NCBI GenBank assembly: GCA_023055355.1
Contig: JALJCS010000002.1
Span: forward strand, 88,251,001-88,315,000
Direction of reading: 5' to 3'
Source: Agelaius tricolor
Lineage: Eukaryota; Chordata; Aves; Passeriformes; Icteridae
DNA length: 64,000 nucleotides
Positions 37,470 through 48,358 of this stretch are shown here, in pieces (position 1 is the stretch's first letter; every line of letters starts with the position of its first letter). The position numbers were made by a program, and so were the translations under genes. A model generated the notes under the pieces. It saw only the letters and a program-made list of their open reading frames with translations, made no database searches and had not been told where the DNA came from.

Positions 37470-38345
37470 AGCAGCGCGGCTGAGGCTGTCAGGGACCGCT
37501 GTGGAGGGGAAAGGGCAGGTTCCCGACGGGTGCCCAGGAGTGCCGGGACCGAGGCAGCTCCGGTGCCGGTACCGGCGCGGGGCGAAGCCGTGACGGGACC
37601 GGGATGGGGATGGGGACTGGGACCGGGATCGGGGACTGGGACCGGGATCGGGTCCCGGAGGTGCCGCCGGCCGCTCCCGCAGGTGGAGCCGCTCCCGTCG
37701 CTGCCTCGGGAGCAGGGTTTGATCCCCTCCCGACCTCTTGGAGCCGCTTTCCTCCCCCTCCTCTTTGGAAAAGGCAGTCCGGGGAAGCCGCTCGTTTCCC
37801 GAGTTTTGCTTTGCCTTTCCCGGTGCTTGCCACAGCTCGGGTGGAATTCCCGGGCGGGAGCCGGGGCTGAGAGCAGCCGTGGGCAGCCGAGGGTCCGGCG
37901 GGAGGAACAGCGCCTGTGAGCGATCCCTGTCCCCATCCCGATCCAGCGCTGCACTCGGGGCTCGGGGAGCCTCGGGGACCCCGGGAATGAGTTCCACTCT
38001 GTCATCCCATCCCCGGGATGTCAGAGACCCGTGTGGGCTCCCCAGCTCCAGGCTGGTGTTCCTGGAGCCGGACACGTGTCAGCGGTGTCTGAGCATCCCT
38101 GTGCCCGGATTTTGCATCCCCCGTGCATCAAGGGCTGGCTCGTGTCTTGTGAGATGCAGCGAGACTAAACCAGGAGAGCAGCACACCTGGGTGACGGCAG
38201 ATGGCACAGAGATAAGTCCTGCGTGGATGCTGATAACAGGGCGGCTTCTGTAAAATAAAACACACCGCAAAACCGACGGCAAACAAACTGCACCTCTTGT
38301 GCTCCTGCGGGAAGCTGGTTCTACCACAGCTGATTTTTGTTCGGC
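37470..38345. promoter_or_regulatory. CpG island at the 5' end of CCN4 intron 1
   Basis: GC-rich DNA with frequent CpG begins about 370 bp after the exon 1 donor. It is densest at 37470-38120 and thins to about 38345. The flanking intron is AT-rich and CpG-poor. Density is highest around the G-rich repeat at 37594-37655 and in the stretch CGGCGCGGGGCGAAGCCG just before it. Long open frames cross it on both strands, as expected in stop-poor GC-rich DNA; none resembles a protein. It may be part of the CCN4 promoter or enhancer, or an alternative first exon; no splice-supported exon could be identified. Confidence 0.7.
37594..37655 (+). repeat. G-rich tandem repeat with G-quadruplex potential
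   Basis: Two perfect copies of the 19-mer GGGGACTGGGACCGGGATC lie at 37612-37630 and 37631-37649. They are preceded by a degenerate partial copy (GGGACCGGGATGGGGATG). More than eight runs of three or four G with short spacers lie on the + strand, well above the four needed for a G-quadruplex. It sits in the core of the intronic CpG island. Confidence 0.8.
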
Positions 38346-39677
38346 AGGGAAAAAATCAAAGGAGGGAGGTGCCCCCTGCCCCCCAAAACACTGTCACTAG
38401 AAGAGATCTGGGCAAGCCTTGTAAATTGTGCAGGGGTTGTCCTGGGTTCCCTTGGTATCCAAGATTTTTGTGAAAAACCTGCTGTGGAATGAAAATCTCT
38501 AGGTCAATACATGCAGGCACATGCTCTTGCTGAGCAGATAGGCAAGTGAGTGCAATCCAGATGCTCCTAGCGGCCTGTTTGGTCTAAAGGGTATCTAAAA
38601 ACAGTTCAAAACAGTTTAAAAATAGCCTAAAAAGTCTCCTGGGTCTCAAGAGTTCTAGCTCAAGCTCTCCATTGAATAGACCAGGTGAAGCTGCTCCTTG
38701 GGGCATTTGGGGACACTGTCACCTCCTGAACACACCCATGGGGGTGGAACTTGGAAAGCTGTGCTTGGAAACCAATGAGTGGGGATAATTTCTCCCCAGT
38801 AATGAACTGGCTTTCTCTGGACCCTCTCCATGCCTGAGCTGGGATGTGATGGGAGCTTGGTTGAGGCTGAGGAAAGCAGGTTTCTGTTTGTCATATGCAA
38901 GGGAGGGGGGAAACAGGGATGAAAAATGTGTACAGCACAGATCAGTGAAAGGGGTGGGCAGAGCATCTGGGAGGGAGTATTAGCCTATGGAGTATTGAAA
39001 GGACTTTTGGGAGCAGAGAATTCTTAGTTTGGTCTGATTAAGGGCACTGTATGAAGAAACAAGGAATATTGCAATTACTTAGTGAATATTTATCTGGCGT
39101 GGCCACCCAGCTCATGAGATATTTTAGATAAGTCATGAGAGTCATAACAGACGAGTCCTGGTAAAGCTCCAACACTGTCCCAATTCATCATCCATAGCTT
39201 TTTGTCTTTGCTGGCATCACCACAACAGTAATAAAGATCTTTCTAACTCTGCAGAGACATCCATGGAGTGGTAGCACCAGGCAGGTCACTGTGCCCACTG
39301 TGCAAAGCCCTGTGATCTCCCTGGATCCTTGTCACTCTTCACATATAGGAAGAACTATGGGCAGAAAAAGATGTTCCACTGGGAAAGAAGAGGATTGACC
39401 CTCTGGGTTAGATATATTGTTCTAGGGCGAAAGGCAGAGGAGATAATATAGGAAGGTCAGGCAGGTCTCAAAGGCATTTCAGAAGGCAGCTCTCAGGTTC
39501 TGCATCTCCTGGTACTGTTTGAAACTAGTTATTCAATTCTTAAGAAATTTTATCAACAGGGGTTTTTATTAGGGCAAAACTGCACAGGTGATGGACTTGT
39601 GAAGAAAAAATAACTGAACATAGCTGGAATTTTAGGCATAAGTTTTGAAAAATTTATTGAAATACTTTGTTGGCTTT

Positions 39678-39701
39678 TATATATATATATATACATATAT
39701 A
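39678..39701. repeat. (TA)n microsatellite
   Basis: A short, nearly pure TA run with one interruption (TACA), in CCN4 intron 1. Confidence 0.9.
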
Positions 39702-41091
39702 AGGACAGAGACCATGGGAGCCTAAGTCCCTAACCAGGCTGAGATTCCTCAGTGCCTGAGTCATTTTTGCAGCAAGGACTTTAAAACTGGATGTGTTGGC
39801 TCCTTTCAGTGTTGCACATTGAGGAGTTAGAGCCAGCATCTTCAGTCTCCAGTCCTGATGACTCAGAAGTGTGAGACCACTTATTCAGAAAGGACAACAT
39901 GTCCTAAACCAGGGTGGTGATTAAAGAAACTATTCTGTACTTTGTAGAAAATTAGTAAAGGAGCTTAGGTAGGAAGAACAGCATTGGAGGTTTCTAAAAC
40001 ATTTGAAGTGGAAGAATGGGAGGTGTGTAGATGTGACAATCTAAAATAAAAAATAATAGGGTGAATGCAAACCTGCAGATTTCTCAAATAGAGAAATAAA
40101 GCAAAGAATCAAGTTGTTCTTCATCACATCTACTACTAGGCAGGTATTGATTTATCTGATGTGATGGCAGTCATGGTCCACAAACACAAATCTTTTGGCT
40201 TTGATGGGTGGGAGGAGGAGGAGATGCTCAAAAATGGCTTTATTTGGCACCATCTCATTTGTGGACACATATTTCACTACATAGTAACTGATAATGACCC
40301 AGGCTCAGGGCTGCCTCAGGCTGTGTGTTAAGAACCACAATGTGTTATTTTTCCTTCTTTTATGAGATTTATCTTACAGATATAAACCCAAGAATTTAAT
40401 CTTTGAAATATTTGGATTTGGTAGCAGGAAAAAAATTTAAAATTTCTTTGGGCTCTTCCAGGAAAAACCATATTTTCACCAAACATAAACATAAAACCAA
40501 AACAAAGCAAAACAAAGACACAAAGAAAAAACAAAGTGACACCTTTATTCTTCCCTGCAAAAATCCCATGATACCCCAGGGAGGGTGAGCTGAGCTTTAC
40601 CTGTTAAGTGCTTCTTGACAGAATGCTCCTGGTTTGCACCATGGCTGATGATGCCCAGATTATCTCAGGCAGCACAGGTTCAAAATTGCTGTGCCTTGTC
40701 CTTCTAACCTTCCCACTATTCCCTCTTGCTTGACAACATCTGGTTACCAGAGGTAGACTGGATACACTTCTCTGTAGAAGGGCTCTTATCCTACACTTCC
40801 ATAAATTGTAGTCAGCAATTAAATTGCTCTGGTTATAGCAGCTGAAGATTCAGCTATGGAAATTTAACATCTTGAGGCTTGGAGCTGGCAGACACAGCTC
40901 CCATGGGTATGGCTGCATTGTGCACAGGGCCTTCCCAAAGCTGATCTTTCATTTGGCAGACCCCCCTCACACATTCCCTTGCAGAGTGAAATCATTGCTA
41001 AGGCAACATCCTGAAGGTAGCACTGAATGTTCTTCACATGGATCAGAGATCCACACCCAGGTCTGGTTTTGATGAAGATGCTTCCCAAGTA

Positions 41092-41092
<1 letters not shown>

Positions 41093-41138
<46 letters not shown>
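41093..41138 (+). repeat. (AC)23 dinucleotide microsatellite
   Basis: Twenty-three uninterrupted AC units in CCN4 intron 1. Such alternating purine-pyrimidine tracts are commonly length-polymorphic. Confidence 0.97.
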
Positions 41139-41140
<2 letters not shown>

Positions 41141-43339
41141 AGAGTTTCTGCTGAGAGAAGTAGGACCTGATGCATTTTATTTCAGAATTTCTCCTGGAAG
41201 TGTCTGAATTTGCTTTGGTAGTGTGAAACAATATCTTTTCCAGCATCAACCACAACAGGGCTGTGGTCAGGGATTGGTTTCCTCACCCTCCTCACAGCTG
41301 TGCCTGTTTATGTCCCCTGGGACAGGTCCTGTCCCCATTCCACACTGCAGCAGTCCTGAAGCAGCAGTCCTGCCCTCAGGGGAGGCTTCTCCAGGAGAAA
41401 GCATTAGTTAAAAGTGATAGCTGTGGATTTTAGCAATAGTGTGAGATTTATGTGATGATTCTGTGTGTCTGTCCTTTCAAAGACTCATGCATGTTTAGTT
41501 TCTCCTGCCTTCCCGAGTGCTATGGTCAAAAATTTCAGAAGTCCTCTATACCCATATGGGACATTTGTTCTTCAGAAGCTCTGGGCTCCCAGGTTAGCAT
41601 GTTAAGAGTTGCTCTAGCATTTGCCAGGGCTCAGCTTACTGGGAACTTCTCCTTTTTGGATGTCTCAGTGTCCCAGAGGGGTCTTGAGCATTCCTGTCTG
41701 GACAGCCCTGGCTCTCATGCATGAGTGGAATTGAAGCTGTTTATAAACCCAAGAAATGTATGTGAACCTTGGCAGCTGTGGCCTGGCAAAAGCTGGACAC
41801 CCACAGCTTCAGCTGAAGATACATTTGGATGTTGAACCTGACAGTGTCTCAAGGTGTGGGCCAGAAAGCAGGGTGAGATTTTACTCAGTCTTTCAGGTAT
41901 GTCAGTAGGAGGCTTGGGTAGGTGTCCTGCATAAATTTATTCCTCCTGCTTCCCCCTTTGCTTTCATATGATATAGATCAAGCATCCTCATTCTTATGGC
42001 CCTTATCTTAAAAGCACAATTGTCCCTTTCTGTTGAGTAGAAACATTGACTGGTAGTTGATAGGCCCAAAGAAATGCTACCCATTTGTTTCCTTTCTGTG
42101 TTCAAGTTGGACTGGACTTCCAGCATCCCATTTCCCCATCATTGCCTCTTCATGGGTTGTAGCACCCAGGGTTTGCTGCACCCTGGGTGAGTTCTCTTCA
42201 GCTCCCCATTGCTGCAGGAGATCACAGATGTGATTTTTACTGATGTGTTGCAGGGTCAGGGGACTCTGCTGCTTTAGGAGCTCTGTGCAGGTATTCTCCA
42301 GTGCTGCTCTGAGTTTCCTAGCTATGGGTGAGGATCACAGGTTCTTCTACAGCCTGGTGGTCTCCCAGCTTTGGGATGTACCTCTGCTGGTGCTCTGTTC
42401 TTTATTTGCATCCACATGGAAATGTCATGTTTGTTCTGGCATCCTGGGTGAAGCTTCTGGAGTCCTTTTAATCCTTGTATTTTCTTGTAGTCTACTGCTG
42501 GGCTTTGTAATCCTTGCATCTGGGCAAGGTGTGGGAAAGTAAAAGGGAAAAAGGGCATTTTTACCTCTGTGGGTGCCAGCCACTGACTCTGTCCCACAAG
42601 TAAATATTCTTGTGGTTGGGGCAGGAAAGGAGAGCCTTTAGGCTGAAATGGCTGTGGAAGAAAGCACTTAAGCTGAACTTTGTGGCACAGCTCAAATAAT
42701 GAATTTCTAATACTTGGGTTGGTAATGCATTCCAGGACTCTGTGGTCATCTCAGTTCCTCTTCTCTTTCTCAATAGCTCCCACGTTGTTCTTCTGTTTTA
42801 TTAGTCTGGGTCTGTCATTCCACTTAACCTATAAAGCAAATGAGAGATGAGCAACTTGGAAGGCCAAGTTTCATGAAATCCAGGATGGTGAGCAATGGGC
42901 CCAAAAGGAAACCTGAGAGGGATTTGCAGAAATAATTGTAGGCTCATCCACAGAGGGTTATGAGTCACCTGGACCCTGATGCTGCTGGACACCTGCACAG
43001 TTAAACCTTTGCTGTCACAGAGCAATTCCAGCACTGCAAAAGGACCTTATCCTATGAGCTTGCATTGCAAATTCACAGGATTTCCTTGGAAAAAACATCT
43101 CATGCTTGGTGGTGGGAAGGTGCAGCAAGATCTCTTGGTCCAGCATGAAACAAACTCCTACTCATCTCAAAGTAAACTTGCCCTTTCCCTTCCAAACACA
43201 TTGAAACAATCTCCACTGAAAGGCTTGGAAGTAGATATGATGGATTGGTTTTATTATTACATCTCTAACATGCAACTGTGTGGCTTGACTCAGTTAGTAT
43301 TTACATTAGATTCAGAAATATGTAAATATCCTGTGCAGT

Positions 43340-43625
43340 CATAGAATTTTAGAATGGCTTGGGTGGGATAGGATTTTTAAAGGTCAAACTGTCCAACCCT
43401 GCTGAAATGAGCAGGGGCATCTTCAACTCAACCAGGCTGCTCAGAGCCCTCCAACGTGACCATCAGTGTTTTTAGGGATGGAGCACCCACCACCTTTCTG
43501 GGCAACAAGTGCCAGTGTTCAAACATCCTTCCAAAAATCTTCCTTATGTCTAATCCTAATTGCCCTTCCTTCAGTTTAAAACCATTACCCCTTGCACCCT
43601 TGCAGTATCTGTGTGTAAGGAAAAG
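43340..43625 (-). mobile_element. CR1 LINE fragment, 3' end, reversed, in CCN4 intron 1
   Basis: Reverse-complement CR1 3' end beginning TCATAGAATTTTAGAATGGC, then TGTCCAACCCTGCTGAAATG, AACCAGGCTGCTCAGAGCCC, TTTCTGGGCAACAAGTGCCAG and TTCAGTTTAAAACCATTACCC. Opposite in strand to CCN4. Confidence 0.93.
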
Positions 43626-44262
43626 AACACATTAAAGTCAGGAGTAGTAACCAACTTTGTAATTCTGTACAATTCCTGACAGAAAATTATCTGTATGCCA
43701 CCAGGAACAGTGCAGCCCACACAGGCTTCACAGCTCTGACCAAAGTTGCTCTGAATGACCCACTGACTATCATTATTAAAAATAATGATAATATTTTCAT
43801 AATAATGATTTTATTTTCATTAGAAGGTAGCAATGATTTGTAGCTGCATGAACTGCTGAACTCTCCCTTTCTAGGATTTGTAAATGCAACTCACATTTTA
43901 ATTTCTGAGTGGCCTAAAGGTTTTGATTCTTTCCATGCTCCACCAGTCTTTCACACTACAATCAGGCTTTTCTTTTTGTTGTTTTCTTACTGAAGCTCTT
44001 TCAGTTACAAGTGATGGCAGGATGGGCAGGGGGTTGGGTTTTTTTCTCTTGCTGAAGTTTCCTCTTCTCCACACACATCCTTGTCCTTTGAAAAGAAGAA
44101 TATAGAGTAAGAAATGGAGAATGGTTTTACTGGAACATAGTTACATGGTTTTAAATGGAACACAGTTTGATGCCTTTTGGGCACAGCACTAATCACCCAA
44201 AGCAATGACTCTGGTGGACTTGTTTTATCCATGCAGGGACCAGACTTCTTGCATTGGGTGAA

Positions 44263-44311
44263 CAATAATATATATAATATACAATAATATATAATAATAT
44301 AATATAATATA
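44263..44311. repeat. AT-only simple repeat (ATA/ATAAT units)
   Basis: An irregular run of AATAT and AATA units with almost no G or C, in CCN4 intron 1. Confidence 0.85.
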
Positions 44312-45507
44312 GAGACTGGGAACTTCCCCAGAAAGGGCCGTGACTATCCCATAGCATCTCCTGGCTGTGCTCTACACCCCTGTGCCATCATCACTGCCAT
44401 GCCTGATGTGTCCTTGGCATTCTCATAGCTGTGGGCATGTGAGGCCACTCTGTATCTGAGGTTTTGGACTTGCAAATCCTCCTTTCTGGTTTTTCCAAGT
44501 CCACCAGTAAATTCTTGGGTGTATGTGATGACCAAGGAGGCCATAGCTCACATTTATGGTCACCAACTTGTATCAGCTGTGACAAAGGGAACTCTGTATC
44601 TGGGCTGATAAGGAGGCAGAGACGTTGAAATCCACATGGGGAGAATTAAATTTCCCTCTGAATGGCTGGCACATGTTCCTGGCTGCCCCTAGGCTACCAA
44701 TTCCTGGGGTTGAGACTAACAGCTGGGTTATTTTAGCTGTTTAGCAAGGAAGGACCAAACCACAAAAACTGCAGCCAGTGCTAAGAATCTGCAAATGGAT
44801 TACATGATAAAACTCTTCAGGTACATTTTAATGAGGAGGGGGAAAAGGCTGGAAAACAATAATAAGGAAAATAGCCAGGTTTCATTAACTAGTTTGGCCA
44901 TTCAGCAGGTGATTTATTGATAAGTACTGCTGGCAATATTTCCTGCAAGATCTTGGACTTACAGGACTGGATCATACCCACAGCATCTGTGTGTGGGCTG
45001 ATAAACACTGAAGTAAGAGAACGAGGGCAAATTCATTTGGCTCCTTTGTGAGTTTTATTTCCACATTTGACCCTAGCAGTTAAATATAAAATGACATCCC
45101 TGCTATTTAACACTGCAGTTCATTTATGGAGACTGTTTGCTGTTAATTTTCCCTGTTCTAGTGGCGTCCCAAGGGCACATTTTTAAAATGACATTTATTC
45201 TATGAGGCTCAGCAGTCCTGGAGCCTGACAAAGGAGTCATAGGTGGTGGAATTTGGGAGGTTGCTTGACTTATATTTCCAGATTTTGCATCAAAACCTGT
45301 GGTGTTTTTGCTCAGTGCACTGGGGTTCCCCACAGAGGTGGTGTGATCCTGCTTTTGAGGGCTGGTGAGTTCCTTGCCCACCAAAGCTGCCTGGGTGTGG
45401 GTGAGCTCCCGGGTTTGTGGTGGAACAATGCATTACATAACTAGTTTCAAGCCCAAATAAGATGTTTCTGCTTTTTAAAGATGATATGCTTAATTTTGTG
45501 TGGTTTA

Positions 45508-45549
45508 CGTGTGTGTGTATATATATATAGTACATATATGCATATATGC
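45508..45549. repeat. Compound (GT)n(AT)n microsatellite
   Basis: A GT run passes directly into an AT run and then into ATGCAT units. Alternating purine-pyrimidine nearly throughout. Confidence 0.9.
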
Positions 45550-47949
45550 ATCACCCCCCACTCCCTTTGTATTTTTTTGGTTTGTGTCAATTTTTCCATA
45601 AATATCATACAGAGAGTCTGCTTGCACTTGAGGAGATGTTTGTGCTGTATTTTTCACTGTTTCTCCCTGTCCCAGCTATATTAAAATGCTTGCCAGAGTA
45701 TCTTCTGGGAGCCTGGATTATTTGATTAGAGGAGTAAATGGATCCTACAGCAGCAAAGTTGAGATTCCTTTAAAACGTCTGCATCCTCCTTTAAAACTGT
45801 AACATTTTATAGAGCAATTATTAAATAATGGAATTTGTTTCATTCCCACGTGACTATATGACTGTAAAGGGCTTGATCATGGTTTCATTGTTCACCCTCT
45901 AGAATACAAGGGAAACCTCCTTAGAAAAACTGCCTCTGCAGTGGGAGCTGACAGGATATAAATATCCTGGCTTAACACCTCCTGCCCCTTCCCATTGCCT
46001 TCTCCAACGTGGTTTTTCTGGCACAAGTGGTGTCCACGGAGCAGCCTCGGCCCGGGGGGATGCTCTGCTGGGAGAAGCAGGGCTCTGCTGGGAGCACCAT
46101 TTGTGCACCAACACTGCCCTCGCGTGTCGGGGCCGTGGGAGACCAAAATGCTGGTAACCACGTAATTAGCCATTCATCTTCATCCTCCCAGAGACAGACC
46201 ACACAGCTGTGTCCTCCTCCATGGCTGCAAGCAGCAGCGTTAACTCTTTAAGGGCTGAGGTGTTGCCACTTTCCAGGCTGGCATGGTTTGGGATGGGGAA
46301 GTGGCAGCAATACCCTGGCCTGAGCAAAGTCTGTTTGGTTTTGCTTTGTTTTGTTCTGTGTTATGACATTCATAGTGTCAGCAGGTCTCTGGATCACAGA
46401 CAGGAATTTTGTCACTGTTTTGGTTTAGTCTCAGCAGTATCAGAGCTGCCTGCAAGCAAGAGGGAATCACGTGTGAGAGACCCATTTAATCACTCTGCAC
46501 AGATCCATCAAGCTATAAACTGCTGATCACCACTGATGTGTGGGATTTGAAGGTGTTGGAGAGGTGAAAGAGTCCTGCCCTTTTGCAGGCATCAGGTGCA
46601 TGTGAGGGTTGAAAGCCAAACACTAAGAATCTGGCTTTGCTGAGCTGACAGCACCTGAGAGGCAGCTCAGTGGAATGATTTCTTTTTTGCATCCAGTAAG
46701 AACTCAGTTTATTAGCTGTGTGTAGGAGGAGGGATCATGGTATGGTTGCAGTGTAGGAACAAGAAATCTAACTGCTGTTTCTGGCTCTGCCACAGATATC
46801 CTGTCTGCCTGTGGGACAGTCACTTCACCTCTGGGGCCCCAGATTAAAACAGGATCATTTAATAATATCACCCTCATGAAAGTTACTTCTTTCCACCATG
46901 AGTACTCCCTCCTAGAAAAAGAATGTGACACCCTATTCTTGCTTGTGCATGTGATGTATGCGCATTCCAAGCTGGAGAGGTGATACCTTTAAGTATACCA
47001 GCCTTTATATTTAATTCTTTCATCAGTTTTTTAGGTTCATTCTCTGGTGTCTCTTTTTACCAAAGCTCTGAATTTAAGTTCTGTTTCCATTGACCTTGGG
47101 ATCCAAGAGATTAATTCTCCAGCTCAATTCATCCTTTTTCTATATTTATAATTTCACTCCTTTTCTTTTTTTCTTACTGAATTTGTGCCAGGAAGTGTTC
47201 CCTTTTCCTTACTTGTAGTTTCCACTGTATTTAATTCAAAAGCTATGGTTTTGCCTCAAAGTCTTGTAAAAGTCAAGGCCTCTCTCTATTTTCTTTCTTC
47301 TATATTTGCAATGTGTCAGCTTTTGTTAGGGGTGGTAGGGAAAGTACATCTGCTTTTTGGGGCTTTCTGTTGTGTATTAAAAGAGGATCTGAGCTTCAGG
47401 CATATCTGGTTTAAGGCTGCAGTGCAAAGCCCAGGCTGGCTCAAGTGCTGGCTCTGACTTTTCCAAGCCCCCTCATTCCCACTGTACAAATTTGCTCTTT
47501 TTGCTGTTTCTGGGCAGATCTTCAGGAACAGGCTGTTCTCCCTGTCCAGGGACTCATCACCCCCACTGCCTTCTCTTTCGTGGGACAAGAAGCTGCCCAT
47601 AGCCATCACTCTGCTGACTGCTCCTCCAGAGCAGTTCTCACTAAAGAGAAAAAAATATCCCTTAGAAAAACTGTTTGGATCAGCCCATCTCCCAGGCCTC
47701 ACATGGGAGACTTATCCAGGTGATCTCTCCAAATTCCCTTTGGCTCTGTCTCCCTGCTGGCTTCTCATCCTTGATGCTGTGCTCAGCTGCTGCCCTGGGC
47801 AGCCAAAACATGGCTGAGAGAGCCCCGTGGTGTTCTCCTCTCAGCAGCAGGGACTCTTTGTCTCCCAGGGCTGCAGTGTGGGGCTGCCAAGGCAGATGAA
47901 GATGAACCCCCGGTGGTGACCTCGGGGCCTGGGCACCCACAGCCCCAAC

Positions 47950-48358
47950 TGTGGCATTCACATTCTCTGAAAAAATTCCTTCGCCCAGGGCTTTTCTCCT
48001 GGGAAGCTGAGAGGCCTCAGAGAAGAGGAAAACAATTCTTATCTCATTTGCTTCTCCTGTGTTGTGCTGGTCTGGAACGTGTTTTTGGAGATTCTTTACC
48101 CACAGGTGATTGTTTCATTGGATTCTGGTGTGAGTTGTTTTGACTCATTGGCCAACTGGGGCCAAGCTGTGTCAGGACTCTGAAGAGAGTCACAAGTTTT
48201 CATTATTATTCTTTTAGCGTTCAGGAAGTAACCTTTCTGTATTCTTTGGTATTGTATAGTATTCTTTAATATAATATAGTATCATAAAGTAATAAATTAG
48301 CCTTCTGAGAACATGGACTCAGGTGCATCATTCCTGCCTTTGTTGGGGCATTCCTGCA
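47950..48358 (+). mobile_element. ERV LTR in CCN4 intron 1 (same family as the one at 22612)
   Basis: A 409-bp block from TGTGGCATTCACATTCTCTG to GGGGCATTCCTGCA with AATAAA at 48291-48296. It aligns by eye end to end with the minus-strand copy at 22612-23023, including TTTTGACTCATTGGCCAAC at 48138-48156. No retroviral coding sequence is next to it, so it is probably a solo LTR. It lies in the same direction as CCN4, so its poly(A) signal is on the transcribed strand. Confidence 0.8.

Larger units (their letters stand above)
38346..43339. other. Intron 1 of CCN4, no further gene
   Basis: AT-rich intron with the TA repeat at 39678 and the AC repeat at 41093. No exon with flanking splice sites and coding resemblance seen. 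Confidence 0.65.
43626..47949. other. Intron 1 of CCN4, no further gene
   Basis: Holds the AT repeats at 44263 and 45508 and a small GC-rich, CpG-containing patch at 46010-46145. Frames there run on several overlapping phases and are not supported as genes. Confidence 0.65.

Noticed and set aside
37332..37919. 195-codon open frame on the + strand across the CpG island
   Set aside because: Low-complexity Gly/Pro/Arg translation of GC-rich repeats with no domain; its length is explained by base composition.
37028..38005. 325-codon open frame on the minus strand over CCN4 exon 1 and the CpG island
   Set aside because: It passes through the GAAAG repeat (repeated SFPFL) and stop-poor GC-rich DNA, has competing long frames in other phases and strands, and resembles no protein I know.
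40864..41175. Minus-strand frame with a run of Cys-Val
   Set aside because: The run is the translation of the (AC)n microsatellite.
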